A stretch of DNA of 64,000 nt from Candidatus Woesearchaeota archaeon (lineage in GTDB: Archaea > Nanobdellota > Nanobdellia > Woesearchaeales > GW2011-AR4): assembly GCA_016187465.1 (NCBI GenBank), contig JACPJQ010000002.1, forward strand, positions 186,001-250,000. Reading direction: 5' to 3'. The translations under genes and the position numbers were made by a program. Positions 1-8,237 of the stretch are shown here, in pieces. The notes beneath the pieces are model-generated. The model was not told the DNA's origin. It worked only from the letters and a program-made list of their open reading frames with translations, and searched no databases. How positions within the stretch are numbered: the first letter of the stretch is position 1; the number at the start of each line of letters is the position of its first letter.

Positions 1-619
1 CAACAGATGATTTCGCTTTGGTTGCCTACAAGAACCACCAGAATGCTTACATGAATCCTAAAGCCTAGTCGCCTCTCCTTTAAGGCTTTTTGACTGCAGT
101 TTATCTGTCAATGGTGCTGCAGCAGCTATCCTTACAAAAGACAAGACTGATATAGAGATAGCCGGCTCAAGCCTGTTTGTCGACAGGCTTTCTGCTTTTG
201 AAAGTGAGGATATGACTTCATGGCAAGCCACTAAGCTGGCTGCTGAGGAAGCGTATAGGCAGGCAAGGATTACTCCTCAAGAAATAGATGTTGCCGAACT
301 TCACGACGCCTTCACCCCAGTAGAACTAATTTCTTATGATGACTTGGGTTTTTGTAAAAAAGGTGAGGGCAAGCATTTGATAAGGAAGGGCACAGTTAAT
401 TTAAATGGCAAGCTTCCTGTCAACACAAGCGGCGGCTTGAAGGCAAAAGGGCATCCAATAAGCGCAACTGGAATCGCACAAATTTACGAGCTTGCAAAGC
501 AGATGCGAAAACAGGCTGGTGAAAGGCAAGTGAGCAATGTAAATTACGCTTTAGCCCAGAACATTGGAGGAGCAGGAAGCACAATAAGCGTTCATATTTT
601 GAAAAAGGTGGCTCAATGA
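1..619 (+). pseudogene. SCP-x-like thiolase, 3' part, frameshifted and cut by window start
   Basis: This is the C-terminal part of a thiolase closely related to the intact gene at 2805-3893. Bases 1-65 are identical to 3274-3338. The reading frame then meets a TAG at 66-68. From about position 74 the matching protein continues in a different frame (SPLRLFDCS, then NGAA) to the stop at 617-619. Compared with the intact copy, 12 nt are replaced by 8 nt, giving a 4-nt net loss. The downstream part keeps the thiolase AELHDAFTP and GHPISATG motifs. The ATG at 212 is internal, not a natural start. Its stop overlaps the next gene's start (ATGA). It could be a true pseudogene or an assembly artefact at a repeat. 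Confidence 0.75.
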
Positions 620-2067
620 TAATAAGGTGGGTTTGTGAGAAGTGCAATAAAAAATGGATTTATCCTCTTGAAAAGTGCGTATATTGCAAGGGCAACACTA
701 CAAAGCAGAAGGGCAGCAAGATAAAAGTGATTGGCATAACAAAAGTCACTATTCCTTCCCCTATGCATCCGATTGTGCCTTACAACATTCTTCTTTTGCA
801 GGATGAAAACGGCAATAGGATGCCAAGAAAAACAATGGATGATTATAAAATAGGGGATGACTTTATAGAGGAAAAAGCTAAAACAGAAAATGCTGTTGCA
901 GTTGTAAAGACAAAGTATGATATTTATGAATCTATAAAGGAATCTCTTTGGCTTCTGGATAAGATTGAATTTCATAAAGAAGATAAAATATTAGTCAAGC
1001 CAAGTGTAATTGCTGCAGCATATCCTTATCAGGCAATAAACACAAATCCTGATTTTCTTAGCGCATTACTTTATATATTGTTTGAGTATGGAATCAAAAA
1101 AGAGAATATTATAATGGCAGAGCAGGCATTGATTAGCTCTGATTCAGCTGATGCCGCCTCTAAGTCAGGAATCTTGGAGGTATGCAAGAAGCATGGAGTA
1201 GGTTTTGTGGACATCTCAAAAGGGCCTTTTGAGGAAATTGAGTTTGACGGCTACAAATTTAATATATTTAAAGAAGCGCTTAGGAGAAAGGTCATAAATG
1301 CTCCGGTAATGAAAACAAACTTCCAGCTAGGCATTTCTGGCGCAGTTGAAAATCTGTCCAGGCTTGTTGATGAAAAAACGCAAAGGAGAATGTATTTTGA
1401 TGGTGTAGATGAAACACTTCCAAAACTGGTTAAGGCAGTGCCGGATGTGTTTACAATTGCCGATGCTACAAGCGGAATGCAGGGGCAAGGCCCACTGTCG
1501 CTAGGCGAGCCTGCTTTCCTAAACCTTGTCCTGGCAAGCAAGGATGCTGCTGCGCTTGATGCTGTTTTTTGCGAGATAGCTATGCTTGATATCCCCCCTC
1601 ATATTAGTTCTATAAAAGGTGCGGATATTAAGAAGATTGAAGTTGTTGGAAATGATGTAGACGCCTTGAGATATCCCCTAAAGCGGCCTGGCAAGAACGA
1701 AACGCCGCATCCTGACATTAAAGTTATTGATGGTGAAGCATGCCCTGCATGTCTAAACTTAATGTATAACTTAACATCGAGGCTTATCGGTTTAAGGGGA
1801 GAGCAGTTAAATATTGTCATAGGCTCTGCTTTAAGAGAGGATATGCTTAAAGGCAAGGAAAGGCTTGTAGCTTTGGGCGATTGTGCCATAAAAAAACTTG
1901 AAGAGCTTAACATTAAGCCAATGGCACAGCTCGCAGAAAACGTTGACAATGTTGAGCAGCTCGTTCTGTTTAAAAAAATGTTAACTTCTAAAGGAGAAAC
2001 CACGATAACGACTATTGACAAAGTTAAATCAAAGATGACAAAATTACTTTCAAGAGTGATTCAATAA
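616..2067 (+). CDS. DUF35-like zinc ribbon/OB N-terminus fused to DUF362 domain
   Basis: A 483-aa protein of two parts. Residues 1-90 hold a rubredoxin-like zinc ribbon (C7, C10, C21, C24) followed by a short beta-rich segment, as in DUF35 (acyl-CoA-associated OB-fold) proteins, which in archaea partner thiolases. Residues from about 95 onward resemble DUF362 proteins (ILVKPSV; NAPVMKTN; GAVENLSR; VFTIADA), with a further CxxC at C376/C379. DUF362 has no settled function; some members are linked to iron-sulfur or redox chemistry. The start overlaps the upstream thiolase stop and the next gene begins 2 nt after its own stop, so it is an operon member. Inference: it holds or channels acyl-CoA for the thiolase. 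The domain calls are by eye. Confidence 0.7.
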   Translation: MIIRWVCEKCNKKWIYPLEKCVYCKGNTTKQKGSKIKVIGITKVTIPSPMHPIVPYNILLLQDENGNRMPRKTMDDYKIGDDFIEEKAKTENAVAVVKTKYDIYESIKESLWLLDKIEFHKEDKILVKPSVIAAAYPYQAINTNPDFLSALLYILFEYGIKKENIIMAEQALISSDSADAASKSGILEVCKKHGVGFVDISKGPFEEIEFDGYKFNIFKEALRRKVINAPVMKTNFQLGISGAVENLSRLVDEKTQRRMYFDGVDETLPKLVKAVPDVFTIADATSGMQGQGPLSLGEPAFLNLVLASKDAAALDAVFCEIAMLDIPPHISSIKGADIKKIEVVGNDVDALRYPLKRPGKNETPHPDIKVIDGEACPACLNLMYNLTSRLIGLRGEQLNIVIGSALREDMLKGKERLVALGDCAIKKLEELNIKPMAQLAENVDNVEQLVLFKKMLTSKGETTITTIDKVKSKMTKLLSRVIQ

Positions 2068-2068
2068 A

Positions 2069-2803
2069 ATGCTCAGCAATAAGACAGCTTTAGTTACAGG
2101 CGCTTCCAGGGGCATCGGCAAAGCTATAGCAATAGAGCTTGCAAAAAATGGAGTCAATGTTATTGTCAACTACAACAGGGATGAGAAGTCCGCAATAAAA
2201 GTTGTTGAGCAAATAAAATCTCTTGGGAGAAAGTGCATTGCAATAAAAGCTGATGTTTCTGATTTTGATGATGTTGCCAATATGTTCAGCATAGTGAACG
2301 AAAGGTTTGGAAAATTGGACATTCTTGTCAATAACGCAGGCATTACTATGGACAGGACTTTGAGAAAAATGTCGCAGGAAGAGTGGGGTAGGGTAATTGA
2401 AGTCAACCTGAACAGCATTTATAATGTCACAAAAAACGCACTGCCACTGCTTGAAAAAAATTCGCGTGTTATAAACATTTCTTCCATTGTCGGGTTATAC
2501 GGTAACTTTGGCCAGACAAATTACGCCGCTTCCAAGGCAGGCATCATTGGCTTTACAAAGTCACTTGCAAAAGAGCTTGGCAGGCAGGGCATAACAGTGA
2601 ATGCCATTGCTCCTGGGTTTATTGAAAGTGAGATGACAAACAGAATCCCCTTCATAAGGAAAAAAATTGTAGAGTGGCTTATTCCATTAAAAAGGACCGG
2701 GCTGCCTGAAGAAGTTGCTTATGCCGCGGCATTTCTTGCATCCGACAGTGCAAGCTACATAACCGGGCAGGTGCTCAGCGTGAACGGAGGATTGACGATT
2801 TAA
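2069..2803 (+). CDS. 3-oxoacyl-ACP/CoA reductase (FabG-like SDR)
   Basis: A 244-aa classical short-chain dehydrogenase. It has the TGASRGIG cofactor loop at residues 10-17, an NNAG motif, the catalytic Ser (NISSIV) and YAASK, and the C-terminal SDSASYITGQ..VNGG signature of FabG. It is expected to reduce 3-oxoacyl thioesters with NAD(P)H. It sits in a tight operon with thiolases. Two stretches (2090-2145 and about 2504-2582) are almost identical in DNA to the FabG domain of the fusion gene at 5037-6758, while sequence between them has diverged. That pattern suggests duplication with gene conversion. Substrate (ACP or CoA) is not visible; no ACP gene is seen in the window. Confidence 0.85.
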   Translation: MLSNKTALVTGASRGIGKAIAIELAKNGVNVIVNYNRDEKSAIKVVEQIKSLGRKCIAIKADVSDFDDVANMFSIVNERFGKLDILVNNAGITMDRTLRKMSQEEWGRVIEVNLNSIYNVTKNALPLLEKNSRVINISSIVGLYGNFGQTNYAASKAGIIGFTKSLAKELGRQGITVNAIAPGFIESEMTNRIPFIRKKIVEWLIPLKRTGLPEEVAYAAAFLASDSASYITGQVLSVNGGLTI

Positions 2804-2804
2804 A

Positions 2805-3893
2805 ATGTACATTAAAGGGGTTGGCATGACTAGGTTTGGGCTGCAGCAGGATATAAGCAGCCATATGATATATGAAGCTACAATGGAAGCTTTAGATGAT
2901 GCAGAGATGTCTATGGATAATGTTGATGCTGTTGTTGTTTCAAGTATCGAACTGATGAGCAATGGCGAGCGGCAGAAACACAGCGGTTCAGTAATAAGCA
3001 GTTTGTTCCAGAAAAGTCTGCCTATTCTTTCTGTTCCTGCCGGCTGCGCTGGAGGCGGGACAGCGCTATGGACGGCAAACAAACTGCACAGGACAAGCAA
3101 CTATACAAACATACTTGTTGTTGGTTTTGACAAGATAATGGCAAATACAAGCAAGAAAGTCACGGATGAGATAGCGATGGGAGGCGAGCGTATTTACGAG
3201 CAATCCGAAGGCTTGATTTTCCCGGCGCAAAATGCGCTTGTTGCGCAGCAGTACATGCTCAGGTATGGCGCTACAACAGATGATTTCGCTTTGGTTGCCT
3301 ACAAGAACCACCAGAATGCTTACATGAATCCTAAAGCCCCTGTTGTTGCTTCTCCTTTGAGGGTTTTTGACTGCAGCATATCCTGCAACGGGGCTGCCGC
3401 GCTTGTATTGTCAAAAGAAGATGCTGACATAGAGGTTGTTGGTTCGGCGGAAGAAAATGATTACCTTAGCCCTTTTGAAAGAGAGGACATGACTTCATTC
3501 TGGGCCACAAGGAAAGCAGCGGAAATTGCATATAAGGAAGCCGGCATCTCTCCAAATCAGATTAATATCGCTGAATTGCATGACGCATTTACTCCGCTGG
3601 AGCTGATTTCATATGAGGATCTGGGGTTTTGCAAACAGGGCGGAGGCCCTAAAATAATTAAAGAGGGTGTTACAAAACTTGATGGAAAGCTGCCTGTAAA
3701 CACAAGCGGAGGATTAAAGGCAAAAGGGCATCCCATAAGCCCGACTGGCATAAGCCAGATTTATGAGATAGTGAAGCAGATGAGAGAGGGATGCGGAAAA
3801 AGGCAGATAAAAAAGCCAGGATATGGTTTGGCTCTTAACATCGGCGGTGCGGGAAGCACAGCTACAGTCCATATATTAAAAAATCTGAATTAA
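2805..3893 (+). CDS. Thiolase family protein (SCP-x / acetyl-CoA acyltransferase-like)
   Basis: A 362-aa thiolase of the SCP-x-like (lipid-transfer) branch. The likely nucleophile is C81 in PAGCAGGGTA. AELHDAFTPLELISYEDLG is the typical His-containing motif of this branch, GLKAKGHPISPTG supplies the second His, and LNIGGAGSTATVH closes the fold. It should catalyse reversible Claisen condensation or thiolysis of acyl-CoA. It starts one base after the reductase stop and is followed by the CaiB/AMACR gene. It is a paralogue of the broken copy at 1-619, with 65 identical nt. Archaeal enzymes of this branch work with DUF35 proteins, consistent with the fusion gene upstream. Confidence 0.85.
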   Translation: MYIKGVGMTRFGLQQDISSHMIYEATMEALDDAEMSMDNVDAVVVSSIELMSNGERQKHSGSVISSLFQKSLPILSVPAGCAGGGTALWTANKLHRTSNYTNILVVGFDKIMANTSKKVTDEIAMGGERIYEQSEGLIFPAQNALVAQQYMLRYGATTDDFALVAYKNHQNAYMNPKAPVVASPLRVFDCSISCNGAAALVLSKEDADIEVVGSAEENDYLSPFEREDMTSFWATRKAAEIAYKEAGISPNQINIAELHDAFTPLELISYEDLGFCKQGGGPKIIKEGVTKLDGKLPVNTSGGLKAKGHPISPTGISQIYEIVKQMREGCGKRQIKKPGYGLALNIGGAGSTATVHILKNLN

Positions 3894-3914
3894 GTTAAAG
3901 TGGGGGTTAATGAT

Positions 3915-5033
3915 ATGTTGTTGCAGGGTATAACGATCATAGACTTATCAAATCTACTTCCAGGGCCATTTTGCTCTTTGTTTCTTGCAGACCTTGGCGC
4001 AGATGTATTGAAAGTGGAGAGCTTGAATGGCGATCCCATGAGAGGTTTTGAGGCGCAGCAAAATACTCCAAGCCCTTATTTTCTTGCATTGAACAGGAAC
4101 AAGAAGAGCATTGCCTTAGACCTCAAAAAAAATGAGGGGAAGAAGATATTCTTGAAAATTGTAAAAAATGCTGATGTTGTAATTGAAGGCTTCAGACCGG
4201 GAAAAACCGATTCACTTGGCATTGGTTATGACGATGTAAAAAAAATCAATCCAAAGATAATTTACTGTTCAATAACTGGTTACGGGCAAAAAGGCCCTTA
4301 CAAAAATAAGGCAGGGCATGACCTGAATTATAATTCATTGAGCGGAGTGCTTGAAACAATTTCCAAAAAGCCTTTTGTTTCTGGAGTCCAAATAGCTGAT
4401 GTAGGAAGCGGATTAATTGCCGCATTTTCCATAGTTTCTGCATTGCTTTACAGAAAAAATAGCAATAAAGGCTGCCATATTGATATTCCAATTCTTGACG
4501 GGGCGCTGTCGCTTATAGGCATGCATGTGGCTTACGGTTCCCTGTCACCGAATCAGCAAACAGTTCTGTCAGGAAGCGAGCCCTGCTATAATGTTTATGA
4601 GACGAAAGACGGCAAATTCGTGGGCCTTGGCGCAATAGAAAGCAAATTTTGGGAGGCCTTTTGCAATGTTGTGAAAAGAAAAGACTTAATAAAAAGGCAA
4701 TTCGATCAGGGCATACTCAGAGAAATTCACTCTTTGTTTAAGGCAAAAACATTGAAAGAATGGCTGCAATTGAATGATAAGTATGATTTTTGCTGCGAGC
4801 CGGTAAAAAAGATTGAGGATATCTTGAAAGAAGATTATTTCAAAAACAGGAAAATGCTGATAGACCTTGACGGGGTGGCTCAAGTCGGAATGCCTGCCAT
4901 ATTTTCAGCATTTAAAAAATACAAATACTCAAAATCTCCAAGACTCGGGCAGGATACAAGAAATATTTTGAAGAGCTTTGGATATGATGAAACAAACATA
5001 AAAAAATTAAAAATGGACAATGTTATTATTTAG
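3915..5033 (+). CDS. CoA-transferase family III / alpha-methylacyl-CoA racemase-like
   Basis: A protein of about 372 aa of the CaiB/BaiF family (LPGPFCSLFLADLGADVLKVE; GDPMRGF; NRNKKSIALDLK; GYGQKGPY). The segment AGHDLNYNSLSGVL resembles alpha-methylacyl-CoA racemases, where a His and an Asp do acid/base chemistry, more than plain CoA transferases. Racemase is therefore a serious alternative. A GTG at 3900 is possible, but ATG 3915 is preferred because the G-rich run at 3901-3905 then acts as a ribosome-binding site. It lies between the thiolase and the methyltransferase-FabG fusion in the same operon. With SCP-x-type thiolase and SDR it would fit metabolism of 2-methyl-branched acyl-CoA; this is inference. 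Confidence 0.75.
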   Translation: MLLQGITIIDLSNLLPGPFCSLFLADLGADVLKVESLNGDPMRGFEAQQNTPSPYFLALNRNKKSIALDLKKNEGKKIFLKIVKNADVVIEGFRPGKTDSLGIGYDDVKKINPKIIYCSITGYGQKGPYKNKAGHDLNYNSLSGVLETISKKPFVSGVQIADVGSGLIAAFSIVSALLYRKNSNKGCHIDIPILDGALSLIGMHVAYGSLSPNQQTVLSGSEPCYNVYETKDGKFVGLGAIESKFWEAFCNVVKRKDLIKRQFDQGILREIHSLFKAKTLKEWLQLNDKYDFCCEPVKKIEDILKEDYFKNRKMLIDLDGVAQVGMPAIFSAFKKYKYSKSPRLGQDTRNILKSFGYDETNIKKLKMDNVII

Positions 5034-5036
5034 CAA

Positions 5037-6758
5037 ATGGGAAACGAATTAAAAGCATGGAAACCTGAAAGGCCGGCATCAAAGGGCGCTACAGCTTACC
5101 ACGAGGCTGTTTTCAAGGCTGAATATTACATCACCATTCTGGATGAGTTAATGAAAATTGCAAGCTCAAAGGCAGCTGCCGGTGATGTTGTTGTTGATTT
5201 TGGGGCGGGAACGGGCGTTTCAGCTCTGCGCTTGTTGAGGCGTTTGAAGATTAATATCAAGCTGTGGCTCGTTGATAATTCAGCTGCATGGCTGGGCAAA
5301 GCTTACGAGGTTCTTGGCTCCAATCCTGAAGTGAAGTGCTTCCTCTTAGAGAAAAGGGAGAGTGGTTATGCAAAGCTTTCAGATACAATCGGAAAGGGGG
5401 TGGCAGATCATGTGATTTCTGCCAATACAGTCCATCTGATACCTGACATTGAAAAAACCTTTAATGGAATTGCCGAGTCCCTTAAGGACAATGGCACCTT
5501 TACGTTCCAGAGCGGCAATATTACAAGAGACAACAAGCCTGAAGGAGCTTTGATGGTTGATGATACCGTAAAAAGAGTCCATGACATAGCTTTGGGCATA
5601 GTGCGCACTGACAGCAGATTTGCAGCTTACAGAAAAAACATCAACCAGCGCATAAAAATGAGCGAGTCCCAAAGAAAATTTGTATTTCCGGACACAAGGT
5701 CAATCAATGTATATCTTGAAGCGTTGAGAAATGCAGGCTTTGAGTATCAAGAACCTAATTTCAAATTATTCAAGGTTGAGTATGATGACTGGTTGAAATT
5801 TCTTAGGGTCAGAAGGCTGCAGGCAGGGATATTGCCGGAGATAGGCGGCAACGAGCCTTCTGCAAAAGAGGAATCCGATAGGGATGACTTGATAACCTCA
5901 GCCACAAAAATACTCTTCAAGGAACTTCAAAAAATCAACCCATTGGCTGATGAAAAAGGATTCACGCTTGAGATTACGTATGTGAGCGCAAAAAAGCACA
6001 GCAAATTTGACTATTACAAAGAAAGCCTGGGCTTGAAAGGAAAAAATGCCTTAGTTACAGGCGCTTCCAGGGGCATCGGCAAAGCTATAGCAATAGAGCT
6101 TGCAAAGAACGGCATCAATGTTATAATTAATTACAATAGAAATGAAAAAGATGCTATGGAAGTTGTTAACGAAATTAAAAATACAAAATGCATAGCTATC
6201 AAGGCAGATGTCAGCAACTTTGATGAGGTAAAATCCATGTTTGACTCCGTCAAGAAAGAATTTGGGAAATTGGATATTCTTGTCAACAATGCAGGCATCA
6301 TAATGGACAAGACTTTGCAGAATATGAGCAAAGAGGAATGGAATGATGTTATAAAGGTGAATCTAAATGGAATTTACAATGTAACTAATAATGCGCTGCC
6401 TTTGTTGAGCAAGGGAGGAAGGATAATCAACATAAGTTCCATAGTGGCTTTAGATGGCAACTTTGGCCAGACAAATTACGCTGCTTCCAAGGCAGGCATC
6501 ATTGGCTTTACAAAGTCACTTGCAAAAGAGCTTGGCAAACATGGCATAACAGTAAATGCCATTGCTCCTGGGTTTATTGATACAGAGATATTAAAATCAG
6601 TACCCTTGACAAAAAAGAAGGAGTTTATAGGGTTGATACCTCTGGGGTACCTAGGCAAGCCTCAGGATGTGGCAAATCTTGCTGTGTTTCTGGCTTCAGA
6701 TAGGGCAGGTTACATAACAGGGGATGTGATTTGTGTTAACGGCGGTCTTAGATTTTAA
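5037..6758 (+). CDS. Methyltransferase-FabG fusion protein
   Basis: A 573-aa protein with two enzymes in one frame. Residues 50-180 form a class I SAM-dependent methyltransferase (VDFGAGTG at about 53-60). Residues 180-330 are a linker or substrate region without a recognised motif. Residues about 332-573 are a FabG-like reductase with TGASRGIG, NNAG, NISSIV, YAASK and the ITGDVICVNGG end. The FabG part shares a 56-nt exact block (6051-6106 with 2090-2145) and a second nearly identical block with the stand-alone FabG. It is the last gene of the operon. Inference: it methylates and reduces the same acyl intermediate, as fused polyketide-type modules do. I know of no standard family with this order. 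Confidence 0.8.
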   Translation: MGNELKAWKPERPASKGATAYHEAVFKAEYYITILDELMKIASSKAAAGDVVVDFGAGTGVSALRLLRRLKINIKLWLVDNSAAWLGKAYEVLGSNPEVKCFLLEKRESGYAKLSDTIGKGVADHVISANTVHLIPDIEKTFNGIAESLKDNGTFTFQSGNITRDNKPEGALMVDDTVKRVHDIALGIVRTDSRFAAYRKNINQRIKMSESQRKFVFPDTRSINVYLEALRNAGFEYQEPNFKLFKVEYDDWLKFLRVRRLQAGILPEIGGNEPSAKEESDRDDLITSATKILFKELQKINPLADEKGFTLEITYVSAKKHSKFDYYKESLGLKGKNALVTGASRGIGKAIAIELAKNGINVIINYNRNEKDAMEVVNEIKNTKCIAIKADVSNFDEVKSMFDSVKKEFGKLDILVNNAGIIMDKTLQNMSKEEWNDVIKVNLNGIYNVTNNALPLLSKGGRIINISSIVALDGNFGQTNYAASKAGIIGFTKSLAKELGKHGITVNAIAPGFIDTEILKSVPLTKKKEFIGLIPLGYLGKPQDVANLAVFLASDRAGYITGDVICVNGGLRF

Positions 6759-6768
6759 AAACCACTAA

Positions 6769-6780
6769 TTTTAAATACTT
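6769..6780 (+). promoter_or_regulatory. TATA-like box of the TRAM gene
   Basis: TTTTAAATACTT lies just after the operon stop at 6758 and about 60 nt before the ATG at 6841. It would give a leader of roughly 35 nt. The close position after the upstream stop separates the TRAM gene from the acyl-CoA operon. Confidence 0.5.
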
Positions 6781-6840
6781 ATTCCAATTAGTCTGGATTA
6801 TTGCACTTTTTGTGCAAAATACTTTGAGAGGTAAATAAAT

Positions 6841-7212
6841 ATGAGATACGATAGAGGAGGAAGAGGCAGCTTTAGGCCAAGAAATTTTGCCCCTGTTAAG
6901 GTGGGGGATGAGTTGAGCGTGAAAATAGAGGCAGTTGGCGAGAAAGGAGACGGCATTGCAAAGAAAGACGGCTTCGTGCTGTTTGTGCCAAGCACTAAAC
7001 AAGGAGACGAGGTCAAGATAAGAGTGACCAGAGTGCTTCAGAAAGTGGGATTTGCAGAAGTTGTTGGAGAAAAATCCGGCGAAGAATCCCAGACAGAAGC
7101 GGCTGGCGAAGAGCCAAAGGAAGAAAGCTACGAGTCTTCTGAAGGGGCTGAAAGCTCTGGTTCTGAAGACAATTATGGCTCAGAAGACACTGAAAACTTT
7201 GGCGAAGAATAA
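6841..7212 (+). CDS. TRAM domain protein with acidic tail
   Basis: A 123-aa protein. Residues about 15-78 are a TRAM domain (VKVGDELSVKIEAVGEKGDGI, FVLFVPSTKQGDEVKIRV). This is an OB-like RNA-binding fold; small archaeal TRAM proteins are known as RNA chaperones or cold-shock-like proteins. An arginine/glycine-rich start (RYDRGGRGSFRPR) adds nucleic-acid affinity. The last 45 residues are rich in Glu and Ser (acidic, probably disordered), which is unusual for stand-alone TRAM proteins. It is monocistronic with its own TATA box. Confidence 0.9.
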   Translation: MRYDRGGRGSFRPRNFAPVKVGDELSVKIEAVGEKGDGIAKKDGFVLFVPSTKQGDEVKIRVTRVLQKVGFAEVVGEKSGEESQTEAAGEEPKEESYESSEGAESSGSEDNYGSEDTENFGEE

Positions 7213-7229
7213 GCGGTTTATTTTTTATT

Positions 7230-7317
7230 TATAGTCAACCAACAAAGTAATTAGGTATTTTTGTTGCTGAATATCACGAACCCACAACAATTCCTTATTA
7301 TTTTTATGGGTGGGTAT
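7230..7317. repeat. About 88-bp dispersed element, uninterrupted copy
   Basis: This intergenic sequence recurs, reverse-complemented, at 53815-53880 plus 54073-54097, with only a few mismatches. The second copy is split by the 192-bp MITE at 53881-54072. Its ends are imperfect inverted repeats (TATAGTCAACC at the left; TATACCCACCC when the right end is read on the other strand). It lies between the TRAM gene and thpR. There is no coding potential. It looks like a short non-autonomous mobile element, and this copy gives the empty-site sequence for the MITE insertion. Confidence 0.7.
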
Positions 7318-7365
7318 ACTCCTTCTTGGATTAGATTTAAATAGCTAAATTAATTTAAAGTGTAA

Positions 7366-7893
7366 ATGAGACTGTTCATTGCTGTTGATTTCAACGAGCT
7401 TAAGGAATATTTTTTTGAATTGCAATCAATGCTGCCAAAAAATGCAAGGTTAAGCCTGACTAAGTCCTTTCATTTGACGCTTAAATTTTTGGGCGAGGTG
7501 CAGCCTGACAAATTAGATGATATAATAAAGATACTAAAAAACATAAAATTTGAGCAATTTTATACCTATCTTGATTCTGTAGGGATTTTCCCCACTGAAA
7601 ATTACATAAGGGTTGTGTGGATTGGGTTGAATCCAGAATTCAAAATTATGGAACTGCAGAGAAATATAGATGAGTCATTGAAGCAGTCTTTCAAAAAAGA
7701 AAAAGATTTCAAAGCGCATATCACTCTAGCGAGGGTGAAATATCCGGAAGACAAAAAATCTTTTGTTGAGCGAATTAAAAATATTAAATTTGAAAACAAG
7801 AAAATGGTGGTAAATAATTTCAGGCTGGTGAAGTCTACATTAACTCCGAATGGTCCTGTTTATGATGACCTGGCAGTTTTTAATTCTGCTTAG
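7366..7893 (+). CDS. thpR: RNA 2',3'-cyclic phosphodiesterase (LigT/ThpR)
   Basis: A 175-aa member of the 2H phosphoesterase superfamily, of typical length. The two HxT motifs are H36-L-T38 (FHLTLKFLG) and H118-I-T120 (AHITLARV). The N-terminal MRLFIAVD is characteristic. It opens 2',3'-cyclic phosphates on RNA and, in archaea, is linked to tRNA intron processing or RNA repair. A TATA-like GATTTAAATAG at 7334-7344 lies 22-32 nt before the ATG, so the mRNA is probably leaderless. It is flanked on both sides by repeat elements (7230-7317 and 7923-8114). Confidence 0.93.
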   Translation: MRLFIAVDFNELKEYFFELQSMLPKNARLSLTKSFHLTLKFLGEVQPDKLDDIIKILKNIKFEQFYTYLDSVGIFPTENYIRVVWIGLNPEFKIMELQRNIDESLKQSFKKEKDFKAHITLARVKYPEDKKSFVERIKNIKFENKKMVVNNFRLVKSTLTPNGPVYDDLAVFNSA

Positions 7894-7922
7894 AAAGATT
7901 TTTAAATGACTTGGATATACTA

Positions 7923-8114
7923 TATAGAGAATTTTGAATGTATAGTGACTTCGTCGCTGACTTCCACAATATTGCCAACCACAAAAATAATTAGGTTTTG
8001 TTGTGGTTGGCAAGATAGCCAACAACAAACAATTTATAATACCTAATTACTTTGTTGTTCGGCTATATGTGAAAGTAAAGTTGCAAAATTGCTGGTTATT
8101 CAAAGTTCTCTATA
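7923..8114. mobile_element. 192-bp MITE, copy 1
   Basis: It is bounded by 17-bp terminal inverted repeats, TATAGAGAATTTTGAAT at 7923-7939 and its reverse complement with one mismatch at 8098-8114. The same 192-bp element recurs at 53881-54072 in the same orientation with only a handful of differences. It has no ORF and contains internal palindromes (CCAACCACAA with TTGTGGTTGG; TTGGC..GCCAA). TA lies next to both termini, as expected for a Tc1/IS630-like TA target, though exact boundaries are ambiguous. It lies between thpR and the S2 gene. The rest of this gene-free stretch (8115-8237) shows only AT-rich sequence that may hold the S2 promoter. Confidence 0.8.
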
Positions 8115-8237
8115 ACATTGCCTACGGGACACTTATTGTCTCAACAACTGAGAGGCTATAAAATTCAGTTCAGAATTCTGGACTGTTGTACGTGATTAAA
8201 ATTTATTTTAGTTAATTCAATAAAAATGTGATTGAAA

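Noticed and set aside
8115-8237. tRNA or other structured RNA before the S2 gene
   Set aside because: No cloverleaf or T-loop GTTCRANNC motif could be found; only AT-rich sequence and MITE flank.
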